A stretch of DNA of 64,000 nucleotides from the NCBI GenBank assembly GCA_963924555.1, contig OZ004595.1, positions 806,001-870,000 of the forward strand. Reading direction: 5' to 3'. Each line of letters opens with the position of its first letter. Position 1 is the stretch's first letter. The notes under the pieces were generated by a model. It had not been told where the DNA came from. It was given only the letters and a program-made list of their open reading frames with translations, and ran no database searches. Source of the DNA: Crambe crambe. Lineage: Eukaryota; Porifera; Demospongiae; Poecilosclerida; Crambeidae. Positions 45,484-58,450 of the stretch are shown here, in pieces. The position numbers and the translations under genes were made by a program.

Positions 45484-48400
45484 ATGGCTGAGGGAAAATC
45501 TAAACAGGTGAGCTGTAATGCATGCTCATAGGTAGGACTAGAAATCCAGATGATAGATAGAGTATCAGGCTATGGCGCCTAAAATAATGGGGAGGACAGC
45601 TGCATTGGTCGGCTAATTCGCCTCAAAACAGCAGCTGTTTGTTGTATACAGCCTGTCCTGCTATTTATCAGTTGGCCAATTTATCTTTCTAGTAGAGATA
45701 GCAGTTAGCTAGGTCTGCAAGTTCTTTTAGATTTGACTGGTAGATAGTGTTACTGCTAGTTTATAGTTTGACTATCTACTCCCAATACAGGAACTCGAGG
45801 GAAAGCTTCAGTTTGCATTGAAGGTGAGTTGTTATGAAAGTAGCTGCTGTGATGTTGTGTTGGTCCAGTGCCCTCTGGCATAGATAGTATATTACCGCCC
45901 CGGGATTGGAAACGCAAGTATTATTTGGATAAAAAATTAGGCTAGGACCCATTTCTAAGGACCTAAATGACGTCATCTTTAATTGATTTAACCCCATACA
46001 TTCGGATTAAACGAGCTACTTGCAGTGCTACTTGCAGCTACTCAATAAGCTACTGGACTAAAATCTAGCTAAGTGGCATGGATCCAGGCAAGTGTAATAT
46101 ATCTAATACATTGAGGAAGGAGTATGAAGTAACCTCAGAGCATCTCACTTACTTCCATCAATGTAAAAGAGTAATATAATATTCAAGAAGAAGAATGGTC
46201 AAAAAAAATTAAGGATCCATGGCCATTACTGTCCTAAACGATAAGGTGCATTCTGTTCCAATGGTCACCAGTATCCTCTATGCTAGTACAAACTATATAT
46301 AATTTATATCACTATTCCTAGTTGAGGAACATTGTTTTCTAGAAGAGGAGTTGATTAAGGACCCATAGCCGTTACTCTCCAAATAGATAAGGTGCGTTCT
46401 GTTCCAATGGTCACCAGTATCCTCTATGCTAGTACTAACTATATCTGCACTTGATGATGTATATCTCTATTCCTAGTTGAGGAACATTGTTTACTAGAAG
46501 AGGGGCTGATTAAGGACCCATGGCTGTTACTCTTTGAAAAGATAAGGTGCATTCTGTTCCAATGGTCACCAGTATTCTCTATGCTAGTTAAAACTATATC
46601 TGCATTTGACGATTTATATCTCTATTCCTAGTTGAGGAACATTGTTTTTTAGAAGAGGGGTTGATTAAGGATCCATGGGCCGTTACTCTCCAAAAAGATA
46701 AGGTGTGTTCTGTTCAAATGGTCACCATTATCCTCTATGCTAGTACAAACTATATCTGCACTTGATGATCTATATCTCTATTCCTAGTTGAGGAACATTG
46801 TTTACTAGAAGAGGGGTTGATTAAGGACCCATGGCTGTTACTATTCGAAAAGATAAGGTGCGTTCTGTTCCAATCGTCACCAGTATTCTCTATGCTAGTT
46901 AAAACCATATCTGCACTTGACGATTTATATTTCTATTCCTAGTTGAGGAACATTGTTTTCTAGAAGAGGAGTTGATTAAGGACCCATGGCCGTTACTCTC
47001 TAAAAAGATAAGGTGCGTTCTGTTCCAATGGTCAAACTATATCTGCATTTTAATGATCTATGATCTATATCTCTATTCCTAGTTGAGGAACATTGTTTTC
47101 TATAAGAGGGGTTGATTAAGGACCCATGGCCGTTACTTTCCAAAAAGATAAGGTGTGTTTTGTTCAAATGGTCACCAGTACCGTCTTTGCTAGTACAAAC
47201 TATATCTGCACTTGGTGATCTATATCTCTATTCCTAGTTGAGGAACATTGTTTTCTAGAAGAGGAGTTGATTAAGGACCCATGGCCGTTACTCTCCAAAA
47301 GGATAAGGTGTGTTCTGTTCAAATGGTCACCAGTATCCTCCATACCATATCTGCACTTGATGATCTATATCTCTATTCCTAGTTGAGGAACATTGTTTTC
47401 TAGAAGAGGAGTTGATTAAGGACCCATGGCCGTTACTCTCCAAAAGGATAAGGTGTGTTCTGTTCAAATGGTCAGCAGTATCCTCCATACCATATCTGCA
47501 CTTGATGATCTATATCTCTATTCCTAGTTGAGGAACATTGTTTTCTAGAAGAGGAGTTGATTAAGGACCCATGGCCGTTACTCTCCAAAAGGATAAGGTG
47601 TGTTCTGTTCAAATGGTCACCAGTATCCTCCATATCATATCTGCACTTGATGATCTATATCTCTATTCCTAGTTGAGGAACATTGTTTTCTAGAAGGAGT
47701 TGATTAAGGACCCATGGCCGTTACTCTCCAAAAAGATAAGGTATATTCTGTTTAAATAGTCACCAGTATCCTCTATGCTATATCTGCACTTGATGATCTA
47801 TATTTCTATTCCTAGTTGAGGAACATTGTTTTCTAGAAGAGGAGTTGATTAAGGACCCATGGCCGTTACTCTCCAAAAGGATAAGGTGTGTTCTGTTCAA
47901 ATGGTCACCAGTATCCTCCATACCATATCTGCACTTGATGATCTATATCTCTATTCCTAGTTGAGGAACATTGTTTTCTAGAAGAGGAGTTGATTAAGGA
48001 CCCATGGCCGTTACTCTCCAAAAGGATAAGGTGTGTTCTGTTCAAATGGTCAGCAGTATCCTCCATACCATATCTGCACTTGATGATCTATATCTCTATT
48101 CCTAGTTGAGGAACATTGTTTTCTAGAAGAGGAGTTGATTAAGGACCCATGGCCGTTACTCTCCAAAAGGATAAGGTGTGTTCTGTTCAAATGGTCACCA
48201 GTATCCTCCATACCATATCTGCACTTGATGATCTATATCTCTATTCCTAGTTGAGGAACATTGTTTTCTAGAAGGAGTTGATTAAGGACCCATGGCCGTT
48301 ACTCTCCAAAAAGATAAGGTATATTCTGTTTAAATGGTCACCAGTATCCTCTATGCTATATCTGCACTTGATGATCTATATTTCTATTCCTAGTTGAGGA

Positions 48401-51400
48401 ACATTGTTTTCTAGAAAAGGAGTTGATTAAGGACCCATGGCCGTTACTCTCCAAAAGGATAAGGTGTGTTCTCTTCAAATGGTCACCAGTATCCTCCATA
48501 CCATATTTGCACTTGATGATCTATATCTCTATTCCTAGTTGAGGAACATTGTTTTCTAGAAGAGGAGTTGATTAAGGACCCATGGCCGTTACTCTCCAAA
48601 AGGATAAGGTGTGTTCTGTTCAAATGGTCAGCAGTATCCTCCATACCATATCTGCACTTGATGATCTATATCTCTATTCCTAGTTGAGGAACATTGTTTT
48701 CTAGAAGAGGAGTTGATTAAGGACCCATGGCCGTTACTCTCCAAAAGGATAAGGTGTGTTCTGTTCAAATGGTCACCAGTATCCTCCATACCATATCTGC
48801 ACTTGATGATCTATATCTCTATTCCTAGTTGAGGAACATTGTTTTCTAGAAGGAGTTGATTAAGGACCCATGGCCGTTACTCTCCAAAAAGATAAGGTAT
48901 ATTCTGTTTAAATGGTCACCAGTATCCTCTATGCTATATCTGCACTTGATGATCTATATTTCTATTCCTAGTTTAGGAACATTGTTTTCTAGAAGAGGAG
49001 TTGATTAAGGACCCATGGCCGTTACTCTCCAAAAAGATAAGGTGTGTTCTGTTCAAATGGGCACCAGTACCCTCTATGCTAGTACGAATTATATCTGCAC
49101 TTGATGATCTATATCTCTCTTCCTAGTTAAGGAACATCGTTTCTAGAAGAGGGACCCATGGCCGTTACTCTCCAAAAGATAAGGTGCATTCTGTTCAAAT
49201 GGTCACCATTATCCTTTAAGCTAGTACAAACTATATCTGCACTTGATGATCTATTTCTCTATTCCTAGTTGAGGAACATTGTTTTCTAGAAGAGGAGTTG
49301 ATTAAGGACCCATAGCCGTTACTCTCCAAAAAGATAAGGTGCGTTCGGTTCTAATGGTCACCAGTATCCTCTATGCTAGTACAAACTATATCTGCACTTG
49401 ACAATTTATATCTCTATTCCTAGTTGAGGAACGTTGTTTTCTATAAGAGGGGTTGATTAAGGACCCATGGCCGTTACTCTCCAAAAAGATAAGGTGTGTT
49501 TTGTTCGAATGGTCACCAGTACCCTCTTTGCTAGTACAAACTATATCTGCACTTGGTGATCTATATCTCTATTCCTAGTTGAGGAACATTGTTTTCTAGA
49601 AGAGGGGTTGATTAAGGACCCATGACCGTTATGTTCAGGTATGCTTGGTCACCAGTATCCTCTATGTTAGTACAAATCATCTGCACTTCATGATCTATCT
49701 TTCTATATATCTAGTTGAGGAACTCATGGCTGTTTTACTACTGAGCAGTGAGATGAGTGAATTCTTTGCCGCCTGATTGAAAAACTTCTGCCACTTCTGT
49801 GAAACTGGATGCTGTTCATTTTTTTCTATGATTACTTGCTAGCAAGCAAATTCTATATCATGACTTCTTATTAATTCATCATGAAATTTAAGGAGTGATG
49901 TACATCAAGTAATGGGGTGGAAACATGTATGGTATTCTGGTGCCCTGAACTCTGGTTGGTAGCATCCAACGTTCAGCATGAAATGTGCAAGTAATGGGGT
50001 GGAAACGTGTATGGTAGTCTGGTGCCCTGAACTCTGGTTGGTAGCATCATGAAATGTAGCATTCAGCAGGTAATGGGGTGGAAACATGTATGGTAGTCTG
50101 GTGCCCTGAACTCTGGTTGGTAGCATCATGAAATGTAGCATTCAGGAGGTAATGGGGTGGAAACGTGTGGTGCCCTGAACTCTGGTTGGTAGCATCCAAC
50201 GTTCAGCATGAAATGTAGCATTCAGCAGGTGATGGGGTGGAAACGTGTATGGTAGTCTGGTGCCCTGGTAGCATCCAACGTTCAGCATGAAATGTAGCAT
50301 TCAGCAGGTGATGGGGTGGAAACGTGTATGGTAGTCTGGTGCCCTGGTAGCATCCAACGTTCAGCATGAAATGTAGCATTCAGCAGGTGATGGGGTGGAA
50401 ACGTGTATGGTAGTCTGGTGCCCTGAACTCTGGTTGGTAGCATCCAACGTTCAGCATGAAATGTAGCACTCAGCAGGTGATGGGGTGGAAACGTGTATGG
50501 TAGTCTGGTGCCCTGGTAGCATCCAACGTTCAGCATGAAATGTAGCATTCAGCAGGTGATGGGGTGGAAACGTGTATGGTAGTCTGGTGCCCTGAACTCT
50601 GGTTGGTAGCATCCAACGTTCAGCATGAAATGTAGCATTCAGCAGGTAATGGGGTGGAAACGTGTATGGTAGTCTGGTGCCCTGAACTCTGGTTGGTAGC
50701 ATCCAATGTAGTCAGCATTCAAGTGCATGGGTACACCATGTATTCATCAAAGGTATGTAATTAAGAGTACATTTCTGCTGTTAATTAACATAATCATTTT
50801 GTGTGTGTGTGTTTTTTTGTTGTTGTTTTTTTTTGGAGTCAGATTTCTCAGTAGCTGGTGGTAGAGAAGTTCTCTTCAGGGATAATTTCTGAATCAGCAA
50901 GTCTTGATCATTGTAGCATTTTATATGATTGTACCTCCTCCTATTATTGCACATACAGGGAAGCTCAACTCCATCTGAGTGTCCTGGGCACGAGAAAGAG
51001 ATATAGATCATCAAGTGCAGATATGGTTTGTACTAGCATAGAGGATACTGGTGACCATTGGAACAGAACACACCTTATCTTTTTGGAGAGTAATGGCCAT
51101 GGGTCCTTAATCAACTCCTTTTCTAGAAAACAATGTTCCTCAACTAGGAATAGAGATATAGATCATCAAGTGCAGATATAGTTTGTACTAGCATAGAGGA
51201 TACTGGTGACCATTTGAACAGAACACACCTTATCTTTTTGGAGAGTAACAGCCATGGGTCCTTAATCAACCCATCTTCTAGAAAACAATATTCCTCAACT
51301 AGGAATAGAGATATAGATCATCAAGTGCAGATATGGTTTTAACTAGCATAGAAAACACTGGTGACAATTGGAACATAACACACCTTATCTTTTTGGAGAG

Positions 51401-54400
51401 TAACACCCATGGGTCCTTAATCAACCCATCTTCTAGTAAACAATGTTCCTCAACTAGGAATAGAGATATAGATCATCAAGTGCAGATATGGTTTTAACTA
51501 GCATAGAAAACACTGGTGACAATTGGAACATAACACACCTTATCTTTTTGGAGAGTAACGGCCATGGGTCCTTAATCAACCCCTCTTCTAGAAAATAATG
51601 TTCCTCAACTAGGAATAGAGATATAGATCATCAAGTGCAGATATGATTTGTACTAGCATAGAGGATAATGGTGACCATTGGAACAGAATGCACCTTATCT
51701 TTTGGGGGAGTAACGGCCATGGGTCCTTACTCGACTCCTCTTCTAGAAAACAATGTTCATATAGTTTGTACTAGCATAGAGGATAATGGTGACCGTTGGA
51801 ACAGAATGCACCTTATCTTTCGGAGAGTAACGGCCATGGGTCCTTAATCAACTCCTCTTCTAGAAAACAATGTTCCTCAACTAGGAATAGAGATATAGGT
51901 CATCAAGTGCAGATATAGTTTGTACTAGCATGGAGGGTACTGGTGACAATTTGAATAGAACGCACCTTATCTTTTTGGAGAGTAACAACCATGGGTCCTT
52001 AATCAACTCCTCTTCTAGAAAACAATGTTCCTCAACTAGGAATAGAGATATAGATCATCAAGTGCAGATATAGTTTGTACTAGCATAGAGGATACTGGTG
52101 ACCATTGGAACAGAACACACCTTATCTTTTTGGAGAGTAACAACCATGGGTCCTTAATCAACCCTTCTTCTAGAAAACAATGTTCCTCAACTAGGAATAG
52201 AGATATAGATCATCAAGTGCAGATATACTTCGTACTAGCATAGAGGATACTGGTGACAATTGGAACATAACGCACCTTATCTTTTTGGATAGTAATGGCC
52301 ATGGGTCCTTAATCAACCCCTCTTCTAGAAAATAATGTTCCTCATAGAGATATAGATCATCAAGTGCAGATATAGCTTATACTAGCATAGAGGATACCGG
52401 TGACCATTTGAACAGAACACACCTTATCTATTTGGAGAGTAACGGCCATGGGTCCTTAATCAACTCCTCTTTTAGAAAACAATGTTCCTCAACTAGAAAT
52501 AGTGATATAAATTATCAAGTGCTGATATAGTTTGTACTAGCATAGATGATACTGGTGATCATTGGAACAGAATGCACCTTATCGTTTAGGATAGTAATGG
52601 TCATGGGTCCTTAATTTTTTTTGATCATTCCTCTTCTTGAATATTATATTACTCTTTTACATTGATGGAAGTAAGTGAGATGCTCTGAGGTTACTTCATA
52701 CTCCTTCCTCAATGTATTAGATATATTACACTTGCCTGGATCCATGCCACTTAGCTAGATTTTCATCCAGTAGCTTATTGAGTAGCTGTAAATAGCACTG
52801 AGTAGCACTGAGTAGCTCGTTTAATCCGAATGTATGGGGTTAAATCAATTAAAGATGACGTCATTTAGGTCCTTAGAAATGGGTCCTAGCCTAAAATTCT
52901 ATCAGTATAATACCTGGGAAACGGAACCAATTCCACGGGCAATCCGTGTTATGAAGTCAACGCGCGCGCGCTTAAATCTAATAATTATTACAGAACATAC
53001 AGTGATAATGTGCAATACATACAGTGCATGCTACTAGTGATGTGATGGACTCTTCTTCCTCTCCTTATTCATCAGTCGAGGAGGCTACTACACAATAATT
53101 ATACTACACAATATAATAATTACTTTCTGGCTCAGATAGATTTGCATGCACAAGTAAGTGATCACAAAAATTGATGCAGAGTTGCTAATAATATAATATC
53201 ATACCATCAAAATTGTCAATGAACTTCAATGCCAAGATGCAGTCATCAGAGTTACCAACACAATTTTGCTGGAATCAATCCGGCACAGTTACTAGAGAGA
53301 CACAGGAGCTGTAATGCCAGAACAATTTTTAGGGTCATGTTGCAATCTATAAATGATATTGACACTATTGATCATTTAATACTGGCATGAACTGTGGAGT
53401 GACCAGGATATCTGGAATGGAGTGCAGCAGTGGAGGTTACATGACCATTACTTTCTTGTACATAGCCGATGCTTCCTTCCTCCCATGAGTGCTCTAAGTA
53501 ATTAGTTTATATTTTCACCATTAATGCAGTAACATGCATCTAATGCCACTCATTCTATAAAAGAAGGATGACTCTACTCACAAAACTAGATAATAAGCAC
53601 AAACCTAAGTTATGAAGACTACCATTCCCCCGATAAATTTTCTTCTAGTTTTCTATATCGCTAAAGTGTGGAATTTAGCCATTATACTAGTAGGAATAAT
53701 TGAAATTGTGGATGCAAATTATAAATACTAACCGCCGCTTGCAGTTTCCCTGTGAAAGAGCAGCCACACGCCTCCTAGCAGACTGCTGCAGCCTGTTGCT
53801 ACCCACGTAACTAGGTAAGTTTCTTGGTCGCAAACCATAACATGGAGTGCCCGCGGAATTTTCAATTAGCCTATGCTACCGTTTCCAATCCCGGGGCGGT
53901 AATATACTATCTATGCCTCTGGTCAGTCACTGCAAAGCACCTTAGGCCCATAGAAACAGTCTGTCAAAGATGAGGGGTGCTCGTATGCAGGGACGGGTTG
54001 CTTATTGGGATGCAGGACTACTCAACCTTAAAGCAGTTACCTCCAGCATGTGGGCCCCAATGTTTCATACAGATTGTCAACACGCCTCAGCTTGTGTGCC
54101 TACTAGACCCCTGTCCATTTTTATAGGCCAAATGCTGACTCAGCATAATTCTAGTGCACCTCTGCCGAGGGAAGTGGGTGGAGTCTTGTGACTCACAGAC
54201 ACCAGGACAATATTGAGCACACTTTTTAATGAACATTCTCCACATTTGGAGTGTACAGCTCAAACACCTTGCATGCTAGACCCCTGCTCAATTTTTTACA
54301 AGCCATTACCAACCCATTCAAGTGTGCCAAGGGAAATGGGCGGGGTCTAGTGACTCATGGACCCCATGACCTTATAGAGCAAGATGTGCTCTACAGGTTC

Positions 54401-57400
54401 TCCAAGTTTGGAGGCCGTAGCTCGCATGCTGTGGGTGTGGTGATTTTTTTTTGTGGTGCATGATGGCTGTCTTTGTGTGTTGGTTGTATGGTTGTCTCAC
54501 CTCTCTCTCACTCCTCACAGGGGAAGGCACACTGTCAGAGGTGGTTAGAGGACTGGGAACAGGTGAGTGATGAGTGTAGCAGTGGTGTGATGAGGGTGTG
54601 GCATGTGGCCCAGTCCATACCTGGTGTGTATTCCATGTGTGCAGAGATTGTTTGCTGCTCAGAAGGAGCTCAGTCAGCCTTCCCTGAGTGAATCTAGGAA
54701 ATCTAAGCTTGAGGAGGAGGTGAAGGATTGTGAGGGAGGGATCCAGAGGTATAAAAAGTATCTCCTTGCTAGAGAAGAAGAAATAAAGGAGTTGCAAGAT
54801 GCCCTGGGGCAACTTACTTGTAAGTATAAAGATTTAGCACTAATTAGATGATGTAATGATACATTATACAAGTTAAGTAATAGCCCAGAGCTATAAAATA
54901 GTGTGCGCTCAGCTGGGAGGTGTAATTAGTAATTAATAGTAACATGTAAGAATTAATTAGTGACTAATTAAAAGTAGGTGAAATTAATAAATGTTTGAGT
55001 GGCCATAACTTTTGAAGGGAAAGTGCTATAGTCTTGAAATAAGAACCATTCTGCTCAGAAAATTCTACTCTTTCTTTGTGTCACTACTAGCATTACCTAA
55101 GAGAGTGTTAGGGCGGTGGTAATCCATTTTGGCATGTATTTTATGACCTTATTATCATTTTATCAGCAGAATGTGACTGTTGTGATGTCTTGTAACACTT
55201 ATTATAAACTGTTATGTAAATAATGTTCTTTTTCCCTCTTCAGCTGCTTCCCAGAAGCCTGACTCTTCTTCCCAGAAAGAAACACAGAGTGAGTATTGTA
55301 AGCCACAATAAGTGGTCCCATTGACAGCAATGTACACATACAATGGTGTGCTTTAATTGAGGTTCTTAGGCAATAACATAATTTATTCAGTCAATGATTT
55401 ACTTTACAGAATCAACATCAAGTGACTTGCGTCTAGATGATGCAACTAGAGAGAAAATGGTAAGTGTAATTAATGGAGGGGGTGTGTGTATGCAGATATC
55501 ATTCATGTGGGGTATGAACTCTATGATCGCTCTCCTGGTTTCTCTGATTCAGTTCAACCAGTCCATGACGTGGGGCCACGTTGAGGCAATCATCATCAAG
55601 GTCCTGATCGTGGGGGCTGCTGGAGTCGGCAAATCCCTTTTTTTGTCTCGTCTCCTTGGTGTCGCTATTTCTCTCATCCGAAACAGTACCGGAGTGGTCG
55701 AGAAAGCCCAGAGGGTCAACTGTCAAAGGTTGGGCACAACAGATCACTTAAAGAACATAGTTTGGGAAGTGGTCGGACCGAAAGAACTGATGAAACTTCT
55801 TGCCGATGCCATAACCTCAGGAATTGAGAAGTTCACTGCTTCTGTTTCCCCTCCACATGCATCTCGTCGTTCCAATAATGGATCAGGTTCTCATTCGACC
55901 AGTTCTGCTGATGCAAGCTACTCTACAGCTAGAACTACCGTCCTTCAGCTGATAGGTCGTTCCAAGGAAGGTAAATTGCTGAAGATGACTTGGATCTATC
56001 TGATAGATAGCGGAGGGCAGCCTCAGTTCCACGAGCTTCTTACAGCATTCATCAGAAACACCACTTTAGGTATCTTTGTCTTCAGACTCTCAGATCGGCT
56101 GGACGATAAGCCACGGATTGAATACTACAAAGGTGGAAAGCCACTGGGTGAGCCTTATCCTTTCCCCATGAGCCACAAGGAGATCTTCCAACACTGTATC
56201 CAGACCATTTCTTCCCTCCCTTCCACTTCTCCTCCGAAGGATCAGGCCCCAACTTGCCCGAAGATTCTCGTCTTGGGAACTCATCGAGACAAAGAGAGCA
56301 AGTGTTCCGAAACACGTGATGAAAAAGAGAAGATTCTCAGGGATATCTTGCACAAAGGACCAAAACCTGACTCAACCATCTCAGAAGACTTACTTTATTA
56401 CGGAAATAAGTGCATCTTTCCTTTGAATGCTAAATCACCCGAGAAGCAGGACGAGGAGATCATCGGTGATATTCGAGAAGAAATAGTGCGTCTTGCACCT
56501 CAACCCCAATCCATCCCACTGCAGTATTACGCACTCGAACTGGAGCTTGAAAAGAAAGAAGAGAGTGTGATTAGCTTCAAAGAATGTTTGGATATTGCCA
56601 AGCATTCCCTGCTTTTCGAAGAGACTGCAGCCAAAGCTGCCATCCATCATCTTGATAGCCTCAACCTCATCCAGTACTTCCCAGAGTGTGCCGAAGAGGT
56701 CATATTCTGTGACCCCAACATCCTCCTCAACAAGGTGAACGAGCTGATAGAGAAAAGCTACAGCTTGAGGGGCACTTTGACCCCTTCGAAACCCGAGGTA
56801 CTATTAAAAGGAGACTGGATTAGATTCCACATGCGTGGCAGGGTGACCTTACCCATGCTTAAAGAGTTTCCTGAAGGCTTCGTGCAAAATCTTTACGATC
56901 ATCGCACTTTGGCCACGATCTTTGAAGACCTGCTCATCTTGACTCGTTTTGAGCATGATGATAGCTTTTTCATGCCTGCCCTGCTCGATGTTAAAGATCT
57001 GAAGCTCATCCAGCGACCGACCAAGACGTGCCTGATCATAGCATTCTCCTCTGGGTATGCCCCCTTGGGACTTTTTTCTTCCTCCATCGCCTTTCTGACT
57101 TCAAGCAATAATCGATGGCCTTCTCCATGGATGTTCTTGTTTGAAAAAGGTCAACTCTTCCGAAATGTGATCAGCTTTGAAGTGAATGCAGTAAAGGTCA
57201 CTCTTATTGACTCCTCGGCTCATTTTGAGGTTCACGTAGAGCTGCAGGAAGACATGCAAGAAGACCCATCTATGATGCCCAAAGTTTGCAGAATCGTACG
57301 ACAAGGGATCAAGGAGGCCATCAAGCAATCGATGAAGAAACGCCACATCTGTAGTTCATCATACAGTGAGAGTTTCTTCTGCCCGTGTGACTCGTATGCT

Positions 57401-58096
57401 ACCTACCACTTGGCCAGTGTGAAAGAAGTCTTTGGAAAGTATCGCAGGTGTTGTGACGTTCACACTGGGAAGGGTGGAGCTTTGGAAGAACATCACTACC
57501 AGTGGCTGGGAATAAAACCCTCTACTCTGTCAAAAGGTAGGGATCATCCCTAGTTATGGTAGACTGCTTATATCAAGTCACTTTTTTTGTAACAGCTGTT
57601 GAAAGTTCTCTAGGATCACCCGACCATTTCGAAACCTCAAGATTACTTAAACCTTTGAGCAACGATGAGTTGATAGAGTTGGGGACAGCTCTTGGATTAT
57701 CCTACAGCAATTTGAAAAGAATGACAATGCTTCTTGGAGATATGATTCAGGCATGGTTAAATGGAGACGATGACGTCACTACAAGAAGTGGTCTTCCCAG
57801 CTGGACTAGTCTGGCCACAGCTCTTGAAAGAACTGGTCACACAGCTATTGCCTCCAAAGTCAGGAAAGGTGAGCACAGTCAAAATCAATGAGATTACAAA
57901 CACTTAATTAGTTGATCTGTTTCCTATTTTATAGAAAAGCTCGGTCAAGTCCTCACTACTCCTTCACCTCCAAGACCTACACCAGCAGGTGAGCAGTTTA
58001 ACATAGTGTGCATTATCATACTGGTACATGGTACTGTTAATGAATGCAGGTCCTTCTGTCAACCCTTTACCTGATGAGGTGGACAGTATACTCTAA
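45484..58096 (+). CDS. Gene E: Roc-COR GTPase with Death domain
   Basis: Exons: 45484-45507 (MAEGKSKQ), 45791-45823, 54521-54562, 54645-54819 (coiled coil), 55244-55288, 55410-57536 (GTPase-COR), 57596-57868 (DD2), 57935-57988, 58050-58096 (TAA 58094-58096). Total 2820 nt, 939 residues. P-loop GAAGVGKS (~175-182), G3 DSGGQP (~306), G4 GTHRDKE (~396). A Ser/Asn-rich insert (~255-285) separates G1 and G3 far more than in small GTPases. COR-like region to ~800, DD2 ~817-907. Intron 2 is enlarged from ~0.7 to ~8.7 kb by a foldback element. In the last exon two extra bases after GACAGT, relative to D, shift the frame and cause an early stop, so the D-type tail is lost. Confidence 0.85.
46240..49740. 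repeat. Left satellite array, ~24 monomers, with higher-order repeat
   Basis: The monomer contains TTCCTAGTTGAGGAACATTG and GATTAAGGACCCATGGCCGT. Monomers are ~155 bp with a CTAGTACAAACTAT segment at the array edges and ~145 bp in the homogenised centre. A variant lacking three bases (TAGAAGGAGTTG) recurs at 47691, 48269 and 48847, exactly 578 bp apart, so four monomers form a higher-order unit repeated about three times. Confidence 0.92.
49905..50710. repeat. Minisatellite in the loop of the foldback element
   Basis: Units of roughly 60-90 bp with GGGGTGGAAACGTGTATGGT, GTCTGGTGCCCTGAACTCTG and GTTCAGCATGAAATGTAGCA. Unit length varies by loss of the GAACTCTGGTTG segment or of the AACGTTCAGCATG segment. 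About ten units. No relation to the arm satellite. Confidence 0.9.
50985..52640. repeat. Right satellite array, inverted, ~10 monomers
   Basis: The same monomer as the left array on the opposite strand (CAATGTTCCTCAACTAGGAA, ACGGCCATGGGTCCTTAATC). Monomers are ~150-158 bp and more heterogeneous than the left centre. No higher-order period is apparent by eye. Confidence 0.9.
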
Positions 58097-58450
58097 AGCG
58101 CTCACCTGATAACATGAAAGGTCTCACCAAACTCCTTCCACTCCTCAAAGATATGATCATAAATACCAAGTTTTGGTTTATCACAACTTCATGACTGCAA
58201 TATTCACACCATCACCCCTTTGTATCTATCTAGCTATTTCTACCATGGCTTGTGTTCACTACACAAAAATTCTTTATTAAAATATACAATTTGTGTGTAA
58301 ACAGGTCATCTGTGTCATAAGTCATAATTAGAATGGAAGAGTGTGTGAAGTTTATGGCACAGGAAAAGAAAATCATGATAACAGAATAGGATCAAAATTA
58401 ACATGTAAAAATATGAGCAATTTGAAGGCTATATTCACTATAATTATGTA

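Larger units (their letters stand above)
41161..45635. repeat. Segmental duplication, copy 2
   Basis: The partner is 17580-22080. It carries the minus-strand Ser/Thr-rich exon (43835-44107), the upstream region and gene E's first exon. Visible differences are a poly-C tract of 26 bp (41667-41692), single copy of the 44-bp unit and a 32-bp poly-G tract. Confidence 0.9.
45879..53915. mobile_element. Giant foldback element with satellite arms, 8037 bp
   Basis: Inserted in gene E intron 2; the empty site (GTGCCCTCTGGTCAG) is seen in B, C and D. Perfect 36-bp terminal inverted repeats at 45879-45914 and 53880-53915 begin CATAGATAGTATATTACCGC. The duplication is CCTCTGG (7 bp, 45872-45878 and 53916-53922), or CTCTG if the ends include one more base pair. 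Left and right subterminal regions (45920-46250 and 52590-52910) are also inverted copies. Each arm continues into a ~145-158-bp satellite in opposite orientation. Right-side 52920-53880 is unique. No transposase frame is visible, so it must be mobilised in trans, if at all. Confidence 0.9.

Noticed and set aside
47230..48960. Could the 145-bp array be a CRISPR array?
   Set aside because: Monomers are contiguous with no short constant repeat and unique spacers, and the genome is eukaryotic.
49905..50702. Minus-strand frames of repeated LPTRVQGTRLPY type
   Set aside because: Artefact of the minisatellite in the loop of the foldback element; unit losses change frame.
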